Shown: positions 1 to 7,981, numbered from the stretch's first letter. The stretch is DNA of 64,000 nt from Eubacteriaceae bacterium (GCA_910574895.1 CAJTDQ010000001.1:606777-670776), one strand, 5' to 3'. Numbers and translations are program-made. Notes: a model not told the origin generated them from the sequence alone.

Positions 1-830
1 GCACCAGCCTTAATCTGAATATCACTAAAGAATAAGCTTCCACTCATTGCAATTTCATCTGGATATGTCTTTAAGAACGCTCCACATGCAAAATTGAGTG
101 CTACTACCGTACCATCATATGTTTTTGGTACTAAAATCTTTGCTGTAACAGTCTTTTCTCCTGTAGCTGAATCAGTCTCAATCATACCACCTACTGTACA
201 GCCTGATGTCGATGTAAATGCTACTCCCGGTTCCCCTGGTGCTGTAGGATTATATGCTTTAAACAAAATATGCTTCTTAGTAATAGTATTTTTAACTACA
301 TTACCAGCTTCATCTTTTACTTCATTTCCTGCCTCATCTTTTACTGTTACATTTGCTTTTAATGTACTTCTAACTTTAAAAGAAATATCATATGTTCTAC
401 CTTTTTCTACTGGAAATCCACTAGATAAAAGTCTAAGACCATACGGATTATCTCCTGCCAGCTCTCCTGTCATAGGATTGTATTCACCATCCCATCCACT
501 GTTGCCAACCCAAAATTCTACTGCTGAAGATGTTGCTCCTTTTACAACATAGCCCTTTGTAGCAAAGTCTTTTCCTTCTACCTGACCATCTGGATATTCA
601 GCAGTATTGATATGTGTTAATGAATGATACCAGCACCATGGATGTGCTTTTGAGCCATCTTCTCCTGCTACATGGTCTTCCTGTGTACAGATTGAAAACG
701 ATGTCCATTTAATACTTGTTGCAACATTTGCACCGTTTGCAGCATGTGCAGCAAATACGCTACTTGTCATACCAACCACTAACGTCAGTGACAAAAAAGA
801 AGCCACAATCTTTTTTGTGATTTTTTTCAT
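1..830 (-). CDS. Secreted carbohydrate-binding-module protein, cut by window edge
   Basis: The reading frame is open from ATG 830 to the window edge, so only the first 276 residues are seen. A ribosome site (AGGAGG, about 8 nt upstream) supports the start. Residues 1 to about 34 are a signal peptide (MKKITKKIVASFLSLTLVVG, ending near AHAA). The rest is a Gly/Trp/Asn-rich beta-sandwich-like region with the phrases GKDFATKGYVVKG, WVGNSGWDGEY, KGRTYDISFKVRST and FFSDIQIKAG, the style of CBM4/9-type modules. A small internal duplication gives KDEAGNEVKDEAGNVV. It lies 92 nt downstream of another CBM protein on the same strand, with a hairpin between them. No catalytic motif is visible in this part; a catalytic domain or basic tail could follow beyond the edge. 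Family assignment is inferred from pattern only. Confidence 0.75.
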   Translation of the reverse strand, partial: MKKITKKIVASFLSLTLVVGMTSSVFAAHAANGANVATSIKWTSFSICTQEDHVAGEDGSKAHPWCWYHSLTHINTAEYPDGQVEGKDFATKGYVVKGATSSAVEFWVGNSGWDGEYNPMTGELAGDNPYGLRLLSSGFPVEKGRTYDISFKVRSTLKANVTVKDEAGNEVKDEAGNVVKNTITKKHILFKAYNPTAPGEPGVAFTSTSGCTVGGMIETDSATGEKTVTAKILVPKTYDGTVVALNFACGAFLKTYPDEIAMSGSLFFSDIQIKAG

Positions 831-861
831 TATATGTATTCCTCCTAATATCTTTAACTAA

Positions 862-894
862 ACAGTAACCCAATGCATTCGCATTGGGCACTGT
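862..894 (-). terminator. Hairpin between two CBM genes
   Basis: Inverted repeat CCCAATGC/GCATTGGG with a 4-nt loop, extended by ACAGT/ACTGT. On the minus strand it follows the stop of the 923-2035 gene and precedes the ribosome site of the 1-830 gene. The following T-run is poor (TTACTGTTTAG), so it may be a leaky terminator or an mRNA processing/stability hairpin within one operon. Confidence 0.55.
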
Positions 895-922
895 AAATTA
901 TTATTAAATAAATTAACAATTA

Positions 923-2035
923 TTATTTAACTTTTACTTTCTTTGTAGCCCAAGCAGATGTCTTGTATCCAGCAGCTTTAGCACGTACCTTAACAACTAC
1001 TTTTCCTTTTTTAACTTTCTTAACTGTTAATTTAACTTTTTTAGTATTATAAGTCTTCTTACCAACTTTAACCTGATATTTCTTAGCATTCTTTACTTTT
1101 TTCCAAGTAATCTTTACTGTTCCTTTTTTCTTGCTAACAGCTTTAAGTTTTTTAACTTTTGCTAATTTCTTAGCCTGAACTGCAGGTGTAGTAGGTTTTA
1201 CTGTTGGCTTAACTGTTGGCTTTGTTGGATTATCTGTTCCTGGTGTATCTGGCTTTGTTGTAACATCTGGTTCTGGTGGTAGAACAAACTCTGGGTTCTC
1301 ACCATTATCTGTAATTGAAAAATCACTTACAGTTACAGTACCACTCCAACCATTTTCAACTGCTGTAATAATATTAGATACATCATTTCCTGCATAATCA
1401 TATTGTGCATCAAATGCACCAAACATCAATGTTGTTGTAAGTTTCTTTGCTGATACCCAGTTTGTAAATGTGTATGTAAATGTCTTATCTGTTGTTCCTA
1501 AAGTAATAAGCGTATTATCACCTTGAACCGGATCCTGATCATATGGAGTTGTTCCTTCTACATCACAACCAAATGCTACATAACCAAATTTTGCTTTTGT
1601 TGCACGAGCTTTAAAAGAAACTGTATAAATATGACCTGGTATAATGTTAACCTGATCCATTAATGCCTGTATTGACCATGGATTTATTCTTACTGGACTT
1701 TCTGCCCACTGAGCATCCCAACCTGTGTTTGCTATATCAATAGCAAAACCTGTTGCATCTGTTGTTGCTTTCTTGGTCTGGTTAACTGATGCTTCTCCAC
1801 CTTTAAGCCATCCACCAACTGTTTCATCTGTTCCATTCATTTTTACTGAATTAATGTAACCTTCATTACCAGGTTCACTCGGATTGTACTGACCGCCCTG
1901 AACAAATGTCCACTTCTGAAGTGCTACTGTCTCAGCAGCCTTTACTGATTTTGTAACATTCATTCCAACGAATAGTGCAGCAACTAACGCTACTGTAGTA
2001 ATTCCTGCTAATGCCTTGTTGAAAATCTTTCTCAT
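923..2035 (-). CDS. Secreted CBM protein with basic Fn3-like C-terminal module
   Basis: Predicted 370-residue exported protein. A TTG at 2041 opens the frame earlier, but the ribosome site AGGAGG is only 2 nt from it and 8 nt from ATG 2035, so 2035 is chosen. Domains: signal peptide about 1-33 (ends SVKAAE); a CBM4/9-like beta-sandwich about 35-250 (WTFVQGGQYN, GFAIDIANTGWDAQWAESPV, IPGHIYTVSFKARAT, GTVTVSDFSITDNG); a Pro/Thr linker about 250-285 (TKPTVKPTVKPTTPA); then a lysine-rich Fn3-like module about 285-370 (GTVKITWKKVKNAKKYQVKV) ending KKVKVK. There is no catalytic motif, so a substrate-binding surface protein is likely. The same kind of tail ends the proteins at 2410, 5243 and 53758. 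Family and role are inferred; the layout is directly visible. Confidence 0.8.
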   Translation of the reverse strand: MRKIFNKALAGITTVALVAALFVGMNVTKSVKAAETVALQKWTFVQGGQYNPSEPGNEGYINSVKMNGTDETVGGWLKGGEASVNQTKKATTDATGFAIDIANTGWDAQWAESPVRINPWSIQALMDQVNIIPGHIYTVSFKARATKAKFGYVAFGCDVEGTTPYDQDPVQGDNTLITLGTTDKTFTYTFTNWVSAKKLTTTLMFGAFDAQYDYAGNDVSNIITAVENGWSGTVTVSDFSITDNGENPEFVLPPEPDVTTKPDTPGTDNPTKPTVKPTVKPTTPAVQAKKLAKVKKLKAVSKKKGTVKITWKKVKNAKKYQVKVGKKTYNTKKVKLTVKKVKKGKVVVKVRAKAAGYKTSAWATKKVKVK

Positions 2036-2091
2036 TTTCAATTCCTCCTCTAAAAATTTTTTTCATCACTTGAAAACACTCATTTTCAATT

Positions 2092-2126
2092 ACGTTTATT
2101 ATATCATAAACGTTTTTATAATACAA
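2092..2126 (-). promoter_or_regulatory. SigmaA-type promoter with palindrome over the -10
   Basis: For the 923-2035 gene: -35 TTGTAT (2126-2121), 17-nt spacer, -10 TATAAT (2103-2098). A palindrome ACGTTTAT-N6-ATAAACGT (2092-2113) covers the -10, the usual place for a repressor site. No regulator is identified. Confidence 0.7.
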
Positions 2127-2354
2127 TCTGTAAATGTATTTTTTTCACAAATAAAACTCTTTTTATTTTAAATTAGTGTATATTTTTCACATAAACTACA
2201 CAAAAAGAAATTTTTCTATTATATAAATTGTTAATAGAATGCTTAATTATCTTTCTTTTTTTAAATAATTGAATATATTTCTATAAATTTTGGAAATTAA
2301 TATATTACTTTTATAAAGTTTTCTTTAACTTATTCAAATTCATCATACTAAACA
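2127..2354. other. AT-rich spacer, no gene seen
   Basis: Part of the 374-nt gap between two secreted-protein genes. Very AT-rich, with no ORF with a ribosome site, no clear repeat and no RNA-like structure other than the terminator at 2355-2386 and the promoter at 2092-2126. Confidence 0.6.
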
Positions 2355-2386
2355 TAAAAAGCACCTGTTTCTAACAGATACTTTTT
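2355..2386 (-). terminator. Intrinsic terminator of the GH128 gene
   Basis: On the minus strand AAAAGTATCTGTT pairs with AACAGGTGCTTTT across a 3-nt loop (13 pairs including G-T wobbles), followed by a T-rich run. It is 24 nt after the GH128 stop codon. Confidence 0.85.
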
Positions 2387-2409
2387 ATATTTACTATCAC
2401 ATCATGCAA

Positions 2410-4107
2410 TTATTTCTTAATTTTTACACTTTTTATATTTGACCATTTTCCATTTCCTATTTTATTCACTGCCCTTACTCTGAAATAATATTTTTTCTTT
2501 TTTATAAGCTTAGCAATTTTTAGTGTAGTCTTTTTTGTAGTCTTTCTCTTTAGTTTCTTAGTAAATTTTTTATTCATGGCATATTGCACTTGATATTTAG
2601 TCGCACCAGAAACTTTCTTCCATGTTAGTTTAACTGATCTTTTCTTAACATTTTGAGCCTTACTTAATTTCGCCTTTACTGGCTTTACCATTTTCTTAGT
2701 TACCGGAACAACAGTTGTAACCGGGTTCTTTATATCCGGCTGTTGTACTGTTGTTGTAACAGGTTCTTTTGTAGTATTCTCTTCTGGTACATACACAAAC
2801 ATTTCATCATCGCTAATCGTCTCAGTTTTATATCCCTCAGGATTTCCAATTGAAGAATATAATCTTCCAAGTTCTGTATATGCTCCTGATGCATATTCAA
2901 ACATAGCCGTAGCTCCTGAACCATTAAAAACATCAATTTCATTTGTACTATCGATATCATATGAGAACCAGCAGTATCTTTCTACATAAGGAATAGCATC
3001 AAGTTTCTCCACTATACCTTTTACAAATTCCGCCATAGCTGCTCTCTTTTCCGGAAGTTCATAGCTGTGATCAGTATCTAATCCCTTTATTCCAAAAATA
3101 GACAATTCTGTAACCCAAATAGGTTTATGATAGGTTTCCCACAGATTTTTTATTGCAGCAATCAGACCATCCAAATTAATTTGATTTCTGTAATAGTGCA
3201 AAACAACTGCATCCACTTCATTTCCCATGCCTTCAACCCATGTTTTTGTTTCATCATCTAAATAGTCTGAATATAATCCCCAAGTTCCATCCCAAGGATT
3301 CCTACATTTATACCCACCATTCATAAATAGCTTAAGCCAACCAGAATCTCCTCCCGGCGCAGCTGGTGCAGGCGATACTTTTCTCATTTTTAAAGGAGAT
3401 ATATATTCTTTCCATGTTTCAATGCCTTCAAAAAAGAACATATCCGCTTGAGTCTTAATATCCGGTTCATTAAATCCTAAAATGTAGTTTGCAGTGCTAG
3501 TCATATCTGCCATGGCTTCTTTATTATCATCTGCTCCTCCCCACATCATAGGAATATGTGCAACACCTTCATCTATACTATTATTAAAAGCATCTGTAGC
3601 CCAATTATAATACCATGAACAATTAAGTTTTTTCAATGAAACTTTGTCACTCATATCACCTCCTAATGCCATGCCTTTTTTGGAAACATAAAAAGTACGT
3701 TTTTCTGAAATCCGTTCCTCTACTCCATTATCAGCTTTCACAATAAGTTCATGTTTACTGACAGTTGTTGTATAAACTTCTGTTTTACCTGCATCTTTTG
3801 ATGTATATGTTTTAACTTTTGCTTCATCTGTAATTTTTTCACCAATTTCAGTTCGTACAATATTATTACCAATCCAATACACCGGTTGTCCATCAAGATA
3901 GACTGTATATGTATATCCTTCCATGGAATTGTCAAATTCTACATCAATATAACCTGCTCCTACCAACTGCCCTTCTGCCGGAACGGTAATCGCTGTGCTA
4001 CCCCATTGATTTTCTTCTGCATTAACCTTTGTTACAGTAATATGATTAAACGAAATCACCGAAAATACTAATGCAATTGATAAAAAAATTGATACTAATT
4101 TTTTCAT
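2410..4107 (-). CDS. Secreted GH128 beta-1,3-glucanase with basic C-terminal module
   Basis: 565 residues; start supported by GGAGG 5 nt upstream. Signal peptide 1 to about 31 (ends KVNAEE). Residues about 32-145 form an N-terminal beta-rich domain I cannot name. Residues about 150-430 match the GH128 (Asl1-like, Glyco_hydro_cc) TIM barrel: KLNCSWYYNW, IPMMWGG, ILGFNEPD near residue 213 (general acid/base Glu) and PIWVTELS near residue 331 (nucleophile Glu). The family cleaves beta-1,3-glucan. After a Thr/Pro/Val linker comes a Fn3-like basic module (about 470-565) ending KSVKIKK. The barrel is the same type as that in the 1566-residue protein at 53758. Family membership is strong; exact substrate (callose, curdlan, fungal glucan, laminarin) is inferred. 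Confidence 0.88.
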   Translation of the reverse strand: MKKLVSIFLSIALVFSVISFNHITVTKVNAEENQWGSTAITVPAEGQLVGAGYIDVEFDNSMEGYTYTVYLDGQPVYWIGNNIVRTEIGEKITDEAKVKTYTSKDAGKTEVYTTTVSKHELIVKADNGVEERISEKRTFYVSKKGMALGGDMSDKVSLKKLNCSWYYNWATDAFNNSIDEGVAHIPMMWGGADDNKEAMADMTSTANYILGFNEPDIKTQADMFFFEGIETWKEYISPLKMRKVSPAPAAPGGDSGWLKLFMNGGYKCRNPWDGTWGLYSDYLDDETKTWVEGMGNEVDAVVLHYYRNQINLDGLIAAIKNLWETYHKPIWVTELSIFGIKGLDTDHSYELPEKRAAMAEFVKGIVEKLDAIPYVERYCWFSYDIDSTNEIDVFNGSGATAMFEYASGAYTELGRLYSSIGNPEGYKTETISDDEMFVYVPEENTTKEPVTTTVQQPDIKNPVTTVVPVTKKMVKPVKAKLSKAQNVKKRSVKLTWKKVSGATKYQVQYAMNKKFTKKLKRKTTKKTTLKIAKLIKKKKYYFRVRAVNKIGNGKWSNIKSVKIKK

Positions 4108-4143
4108 TTTTTCCTCCTTATTTCACCTTATTCTAATGTATTT

Positions 4144-4172
4144 ACTTTATCACACATTTTAAGTTTAAACAA
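4144..4172 (-). promoter_or_regulatory. Probable promoter of the GH128 gene
   Basis: TTGTTT (4172-4167), 17-nt spacer, TAAAGT (4149-4144) on the minus strand, about 40 nt before the start codon. The match is moderate. Confidence 0.45.
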
Positions 4173-4179
4173 TACAAAT

Positions 4180-4219
4180 AAAAAAAGGATTTAGCAATAA
4201 TTTTCATTATGCTAAATCC
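4180..4219 (-). terminator. Terminator of the SSB-like gene
   Basis: GGATTTAGCA and TGCTAAATCC pair around an AT-rich loop and are followed on the minus strand by a run of seven T. It lies just after the stop of the gene at 4231. Confidence 0.85.
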
Positions 4220-4230
4220 AATCTTTCTCT

Positions 4231-4860
4231 CTAATCCTCAATATATTCTAATTTACTTACTGACACTTCATAGGCTACATGCTTTTCACTTTCTTCGTCA
4301 TTTATTTTTTTCACATACTCGCGACTCTGTACTCTTCCCCATATCTGTACATGTCCTCCTACTTCAAAAGTGGATGCATATCTGGCATTTCTTCCCCATG
4401 CAATACATGGAATATAATCAGATTTACCATATGGTCTGTTAACTGCAATCAGTAAATCTGCAATTTCTCTTCCTAATGGCGTTTTTCTATATATAGGTGA
4501 TTTACATATATATCCATCAAGAAAAATTTGATTGGTCTTTCCTACCTCTAGATTCTCTTCTACTTCTTCCCATTCTCTAACAAATATTGAAAGCACTAAT
4601 TTATTCTTTGTTCCCTCATGACGATTATAAGATCTAAACTGACCTGATACCTCTACTAATCTTCCCTGATAATCTTCATTAATATCAACTAGACGCTCTG
4701 AAACCATTAATGGAATTATATCTGTTAATTCACTTAAGCGATCCACAGATACATCTACTATGTAGAACCCTTCACCAAAAACTTCATGGCTGAATCTGAA
4801 TTCTGAAACAATTTCCCCTATAATACTTACTCTGTTGTTTTCAATAACTTTGTCAATCAT
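4231..4860 (-). CDS. SSB-family protein with two OB-fold-like halves
   Basis: 209 residues; start supported by AAAGGGGGA upstream. The second half (about 118-185) has the OB-fold pattern of bacterial SSB/PriB proteins: IFLDGYICKSPIYRKTPLG, ADLLIAVNRPYGKSDYIPCI, AWGRNARYA and GGHVQIWGRVQSREY. The first half (about 8-100) looks like a diverged second OB fold (VSIIGEIVSEFRFSHE, GRLVEVSGQFRSYN). There is no acidic SSB-Ct tail ending in DIPF; the end is KLEYIED. So it is probably an accessory single-strand DNA-binding protein rather than the main replication SSB, but that is inference. Monocistronic, with its own terminator. Confidence 0.75.
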   Translation of the reverse strand: MIDKVIENNRVSIIGEIVSEFRFSHEVFGEGFYIVDVSVDRLSELTDIIPLMVSERLVDINEDYQGRLVEVSGQFRSYNRHEGTKNKLVLSIFVREWEEVEENLEVGKTNQIFLDGYICKSPIYRKTPLGREIADLLIAVNRPYGKSDYIPCIAWGRNARYASTFEVGGHVQIWGRVQSREYVKKINDEESEKHVAYEVSVSKLEYIED

Positions 4861-4995
4861 TGTATTTCCCCCTTTACCATACTTTGGTTTATTATTTTTT
4901 TATCATTATAATTATACTCTATTTTTCCCAAAATATGTAAAAAATCGTTCGACCTATATCGACTTTTCTCGTCTTTTCGGATTGAATGTATAATA
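4861..4995 (-). promoter_or_regulatory. Upstream region of the SSB-like gene
   Basis: Part of a 382-nt gap. On the minus strand a perfect TATAAT lies about 40 nt before the SSB-like start; the best -35 (TTTACA) is 19 nt away, so the promoter is only probable. An imperfect inverted repeat (TTCGACCTATATCGAC) is centred near 4956. The remainder of the gap is the repeat element at 4996-5215. Confidence 0.45.
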
Positions 4996-5136
4996 ACTTT
5001 TTCTTCGCGTCTGCCTTATTGATTACTTTCGTAATCAATAAGCATGCGTACATTTTCTATCCTATATTTCTTCTTTTACTTTTTCTTCGCGTCTGCCTTA
5101 TTGATTACTTTCGTAATCAATAAGCACGCGTACATT
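4996..5136. repeat. Two tandem 59-nt units carrying a 12-bp hairpin
   Basis: Units 4996-5054 and 5078-5136 differ at one base and start 82 nt apart. Each contains CTTATTGATTAC-TTTC-GTAATCAATAAG, a perfect 12-bp hairpin, flanked by CGCGT/ACGCG in the second unit, so a larger structure forms there. No ORF is present. With the two hairpins at 5128-5215 it makes a compact structured element at the 3' end of the 5243 gene. Confidence 0.85.
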
Positions 5137-5215
5137 CGTCGAATGTACGCTACATAGCCAAAAGACAGGCATAACTCCATGCGAGCATGGGTTATGCCTG
5201 TCTTTTGGCTATGTA
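5128..5215 (-). repeat. Two abutting perfect hairpins, the second about 30 bp
   Basis: GCGTACATTC-GTC-GAATGTACGC (5128-5150) is followed without a gap by an inverted repeat spanning 5151-5215: roughly 30 consecutive pairs (one G-T) around the 4-nt tip of CCATGCGAGCATGG. It lies 28 nt after the stop of the 5243 gene and may end its transcript, but there is no T-run typical of intrinsic terminators. Confidence 0.85.
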
Positions 5216-5242
5216 TAGCCGCTCGACTCATTGTCTACGCGA

Positions 5243-6115
5243 TTATTTTTTAACTTTTACAGTTTTCTTTGCTGACCAAGCACCTACTGCACCTGACTTG
5301 CTTACTGGTGCAACCTGTACTTTTACTTTCTTTCCAGCTTTTGCTTTTACTGTAACTGTAGTTTTTTTAGTAGTTGTTGTCTTTGAACCAACTTTTACTT
5401 TATACTTAGCTGCTCCATCAGCCTTTGCAATAGTTACTTTAACTTTGCCCTTCTTAGGTGATTTAACTTTTTTAACTTTTGCTTCACCTAAAACAGCAAA
5501 CTTAGAAACAGTAATATCTATTGATGCTGTTGAATCTCCATTAGCATCTTCTGCAGCTAATGTTGATTGTCCGTTCTTTTTGAACTGCTTTGTAAATGCT
5601 GCATATCTGATAGCTGCATCTACATCATCTGCTGTATCTTCTCTGTTACCAAAGTCTCCACCTAAACCAAAGTAAATAGTACTTGCATTTGCTTTTGCCT
5701 TAAATGTTTTGTTAAACTTAACTGTCTTACCTGGTGTTAACTTAACCCATGTTGAGTAAGCTAATGTTTCACCTTCAGAGATTTTCACATAAACATATTT
5801 CTGTACGTTTGTACCTTTTGCTGTAAATGTAAGTGTGTATTTCTTACCTTTCTTTACAGATACTTTTCCAGATGTGTTCTGTTTCTGATCCATGAATACC
5901 TGAGCTCCCCAGACACCACCCCAGCCTACTGTAGCCATCTTTGCTGTAAATCCATCAGCCTTATTTGCTGTAAGCTGTCCTTCTGCTCCTTCATACCATC
6001 CTGCTGAAGCTCCAAAATAACTTCCCCATGTAGCACCAAAACATGTTGTTCCCATAGCTACTACAAGAGTAAGAGCCATGATTGATGCCGCAATTTTTTT
6101 TGCCAATCTTCTCAT
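5243..6115 (-). CDS. Secreted CBM protein with basic C-terminal module
   Basis: 290 residues; ATG 6115 has GGAGG at good distance. Signal peptide 1 to about 28 (ends TTCFGA). Residues about 30-200 are a compact CBM4/9-like beta-sandwich: WYEGAEGQLTANKADGFTAK, VGWGGVWGAQVFMDQ, KKGKKYTLTFTAKGT, LTPGKTVKFNKTFKAKA, DITVSKFAVLG. Residues about 208-290 are the lysine-rich Fn3-like module (GKVKVTIAKADGAAKYKVKV) ending KTVKVKK. No enzyme motif, so probably a surface glucan-binding protein; it resembles the 923-2035 product in a shorter, linker-less form. Monocistronic and flanked on its 3' side by a long hairpin element. Binding specificity cannot be read from sequence. Confidence 0.78.
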   Translation of the reverse strand: MRRLAKKIAASIMALTLVVAMGTTCFGATWGSYFGASAGWYEGAEGQLTANKADGFTAKMATVGWGGVWGAQVFMDQKQNTSGKVSVKKGKKYTLTFTAKGTNVQKYVYVKISEGETLAYSTWVKLTPGKTVKFNKTFKAKANASTIYFGLGGDFGNREDTADDVDAAIRYAAFTKQFKKNGQSTLAAEDANGDSTASIDITVSKFAVLGEAKVKKVKSPKKGKVKVTIAKADGAAKYKVKVGSKTTTTKKTTVTVKAKAGKKVKVQVAPVSKSGAVGAWSAKKTVKVKK

Positions 6116-6224
6116 GATTGTTCCTCCTTAAAAAATATAAATTTTGTCATACAATTATAAACGAGTTTCTCTCCTCTAATAATTGTACTAGATCTGTGTC
6201 AAAATCCAACACCCCTCTTGCTCT

Positions 6225-7199
6225 CTATTCTATAACATTTATGGGTGTTCCTGCAAGCCATTTTTTTAAATTTTCTGAAACGATTTTTATCAGCCTCGTT
6301 CTAGTCTCCACTGGAGCCCATGCAGCATGAGGAGTTATAATAATGTTTTTCGCTTTTAATAACTGACAATCAGACGTCATCGGCTCTTTATCAATAACAT
6401 CCAAAGCTGCCCATCTTATGATATTATTGTTTAGAGCCTCAAGTAAATCCCCCTCGTTTACTACACCTCCACGTGATGTATTAATAAACAGGCTGTCTTT
6501 TTTCATTTTTTTAAAAAATGCCATATCACACATCTCTTCAGAATCCTTATTTAACGGACAATGCACAGTAACTATATCAGAGTTTTCTAAAAGCGTATCA
6601 ATATCAACAAACTGAATACTTTCCTTTAACTCTTTTGTTGTTCTATCTGTTTGTTTCAAAGCACTTCTGCTATATGCCAGTACATTCATTCCAAAAGCAT
6701 TGGCTACTTGTGCTACTTTTCTTCCAATAGAACCATATCCTATGATACCTATTGTTTTTCCATAAAGTTCCTTCATTTCCATAAAGGGAGAAAACTTATT
6801 TGTATGGATCCATCCCTCTTCCTTTACAAAGTTATCATACCTGAAGATTGTGTTGTAATAATGAAGTATTAACGCAAACACATGCTGTGTTACCGCATCT
6901 GCGGAATAACTTCCCGCGTTACATACAGTGATATTTTTTTCTTTGGTATATTCTAAATCTACATTGTTATAACCGGTTGCAAAAAGTCCAATATATTTTA
7001 AATCTTTTGCATGGCAGAGATTCTCCCGATTCATTGGTGATTTATTGCATAATATAATATCTACATCTTTTATTCGTTCTGGTATTTCTTCATCTTTTGT
7101 AAAGGGATAGATTGTCACGTCTCCATATTGGTCAAATATGGAAAAATCTATATCATTGTTAATTGTAAGAGTTTCGGCATCTAAAATAACTATTTTCAT
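6225..7199 (-). CDS. D-isomer specific 2-hydroxyacid dehydrogenase
   Basis: 324 residues from ATG 7199, chosen because GGAGG lies 4 nt upstream; a longer frame to 7238 runs into the repeat element. NAD-binding signature GKTIGIIGYGSIGRKVAQVA (about 140-160), the TSRGGVVNEGDLLEAL block with catalytic-type Arg, and ITPHAAWAPVETR with the catalytic His. The active-site Glu is in ALDVIDKEPM. This family reduces 2-keto acids or hydroxypyruvate with NAD(P)H; residues do not tell the substrate (glycerate/hydroxypyruvate and D-lactate types are alternatives). Separated from efp by a repeat element, so probably transcribed on its own. Confidence 0.85.
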   Translation of the reverse strand: MKIVILDAETLTINNDIDFSIFDQYGDVTIYPFTKDEEIPERIKDVDIILCNKSPMNRENLCHAKDLKYIGLFATGYNNVDLEYTKEKNITVCNAGSYSADAVTQHVFALILHYYNTIFRYDNFVKEEGWIHTNKFSPFMEMKELYGKTIGIIGYGSIGRKVAQVANAFGMNVLAYSRSALKQTDRTTKELKESIQFVDIDTLLENSDIVTVHCPLNKDSEEMCDMAFFKKMKKDSLFINTSRGGVVNEGDLLEALNNNIIRWAALDVIDKEPMTSDCQLLKAKNIIITPHAAWAPVETRTRLIKIVSENLKKWLAGTPINVIE

Positions 7200-7214
7200 A
7201 AAACCTCCATTATA

Positions 7215-7426
7215 TAAGCCATGCGCGAAGCTCGACAACCTTCGGTTCTCTCGCTCGCAGGGCTGCGCCCTATAAAACTTTTCTCTATTTTTACTCTAAG
7301 CCATGCGCGAAGCTCGACAACCTTCGGTTCTCTCGCTCGCAGGGCTGCGCCCTATAAAACTCAAGAAAAGGAGATTCCTGAATGCAAGCATTCTGAATCT
7401 CCTTTTCTTTCCTTTTGCATGGCTTA
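7215..7426. repeat. Palindrome-bounded repeat element with two identical 65-nt units
   Basis: Two identical 65-nt units (7215-7279 and 7297-7361, 82 nt apart) start with TAAGCCATGC; the element ends with the inverted copy GCATGGCTTA (7417-7426). Units hold small hairpins (AACC-TTC-GGTT, AGGGC-TGC-GCCCT). The stop codon of efp (7424-7426, TAA) lies inside the right-hand inverted repeat. No ORF. Confidence 0.85.
7363..7409 (-). terminator. Terminator of efp inside the repeat element
   Basis: AAGAAAAGGAGATTC (7363-7377) and GAATCTCCTTTTCTT (7395-7409) form a perfect 15-bp stem with a smaller inner stem (AATGC/GCATT). On the minus strand it follows the efp stop by 14 nt and is followed by TTGAGTTTTATAG. 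Confidence 0.8.
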
Positions 7427-7981
7427 GACTCTCTTCGAATATTCGCCTGTTCTTGTATCTATTACAATTGTTTCGCCCTGTTCTACAAATAAAGGAACGT
7501 AAACTGTTGCACCAGTCTCTACGATAGCCGGTTTCGTTGCATTGGTTGCTGTGTTTCCTTTGAATCCCGGTTCTGTCTCTGTAATCTGGAGTTCTACTGT
7601 AATCGGTGGTTCAATTGCAAAAATATCTCCCTTACAGGAACAAATCTTTACTGTCTCGTTCTCTTTTACGAATTTCAGTGACTCTCCTACCTTATCAGCA
7701 CTGACTGCTATCTGGTCATATGTCTCACCATCCATAAAGTAATAAAGATCTCCATCGTTATATAAATACTGCATATCTTTTCTGTCAATATGTGCATTTT
7801 CAAACTTTTCTGTCGGTCTGAATGTTGTTTCTACAACACCACCACTCTTAATATCTTTTAATTTTGTTCTAACGAACGCTGCGCCTTTTCCTGGTTTTAC
7901 ATGCTGGAACTCGATAATCTGACATATCTTTCCTTCATATTCGATTGTAATACCATTTTTGAAATCGCCTGCTGTTACCAT
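7424..7981 (-). CDS. efp: Elongation factor P
   Basis: 185 residues, full length for EF-P. Begins [20 protein letters not shown] and contains the loop [19 protein letters not shown], where the Lys of PGKGA is the position modified in many bacteria; the KOW, middle OB and C-terminal OB domains follow in order (C-terminal signature [20 protein letters not shown]). EF-P rescues ribosomes stalled at polyproline. GGAGG lies before the ATG. It has its own promoter, and its stop codon lies in the inverted repeat of the 7215-7426 element. Confidence 0.97.
   Translation of the reverse strand: MVTAGDFKNGITIEYEGKICQIIEFQHVKPGKGAAFVRTKLKDIKSGGVVETTFRPTEKFENAHIDRKDMQYLYNDGDLYYFMDGETYDQIAVSADKVGESLKFVKENETVKICSCKGDIFAIEPPITVELQITETEPGFKGNTATNATKPAIVETGATVYVPLFVEQGETIVIDTRTGEYSKRV

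Noticed and set aside
94..552. Plus-strand ORF of 152 residues opposite the first CBM gene
   Set aside because: It has no ribosome site and is the antisense shadow of the minus-strand gene with signal peptide and good start at 830. Similar shadows elsewhere (for example inside the GH81 and ftsK genes) were dropped for the same reason.
4996..5136. Possible CRISPR-like repeat
   Set aside because: Only two units, each itself a hairpin unit of 59 nt, with one 23-nt gap and no cas genes. Not a CRISPR array.
4996..7426. Insertion sequence remnants
   Set aside because: Elements A and B have inverted repeats but no transposase fragment in any frame, and no clear target duplication was found.
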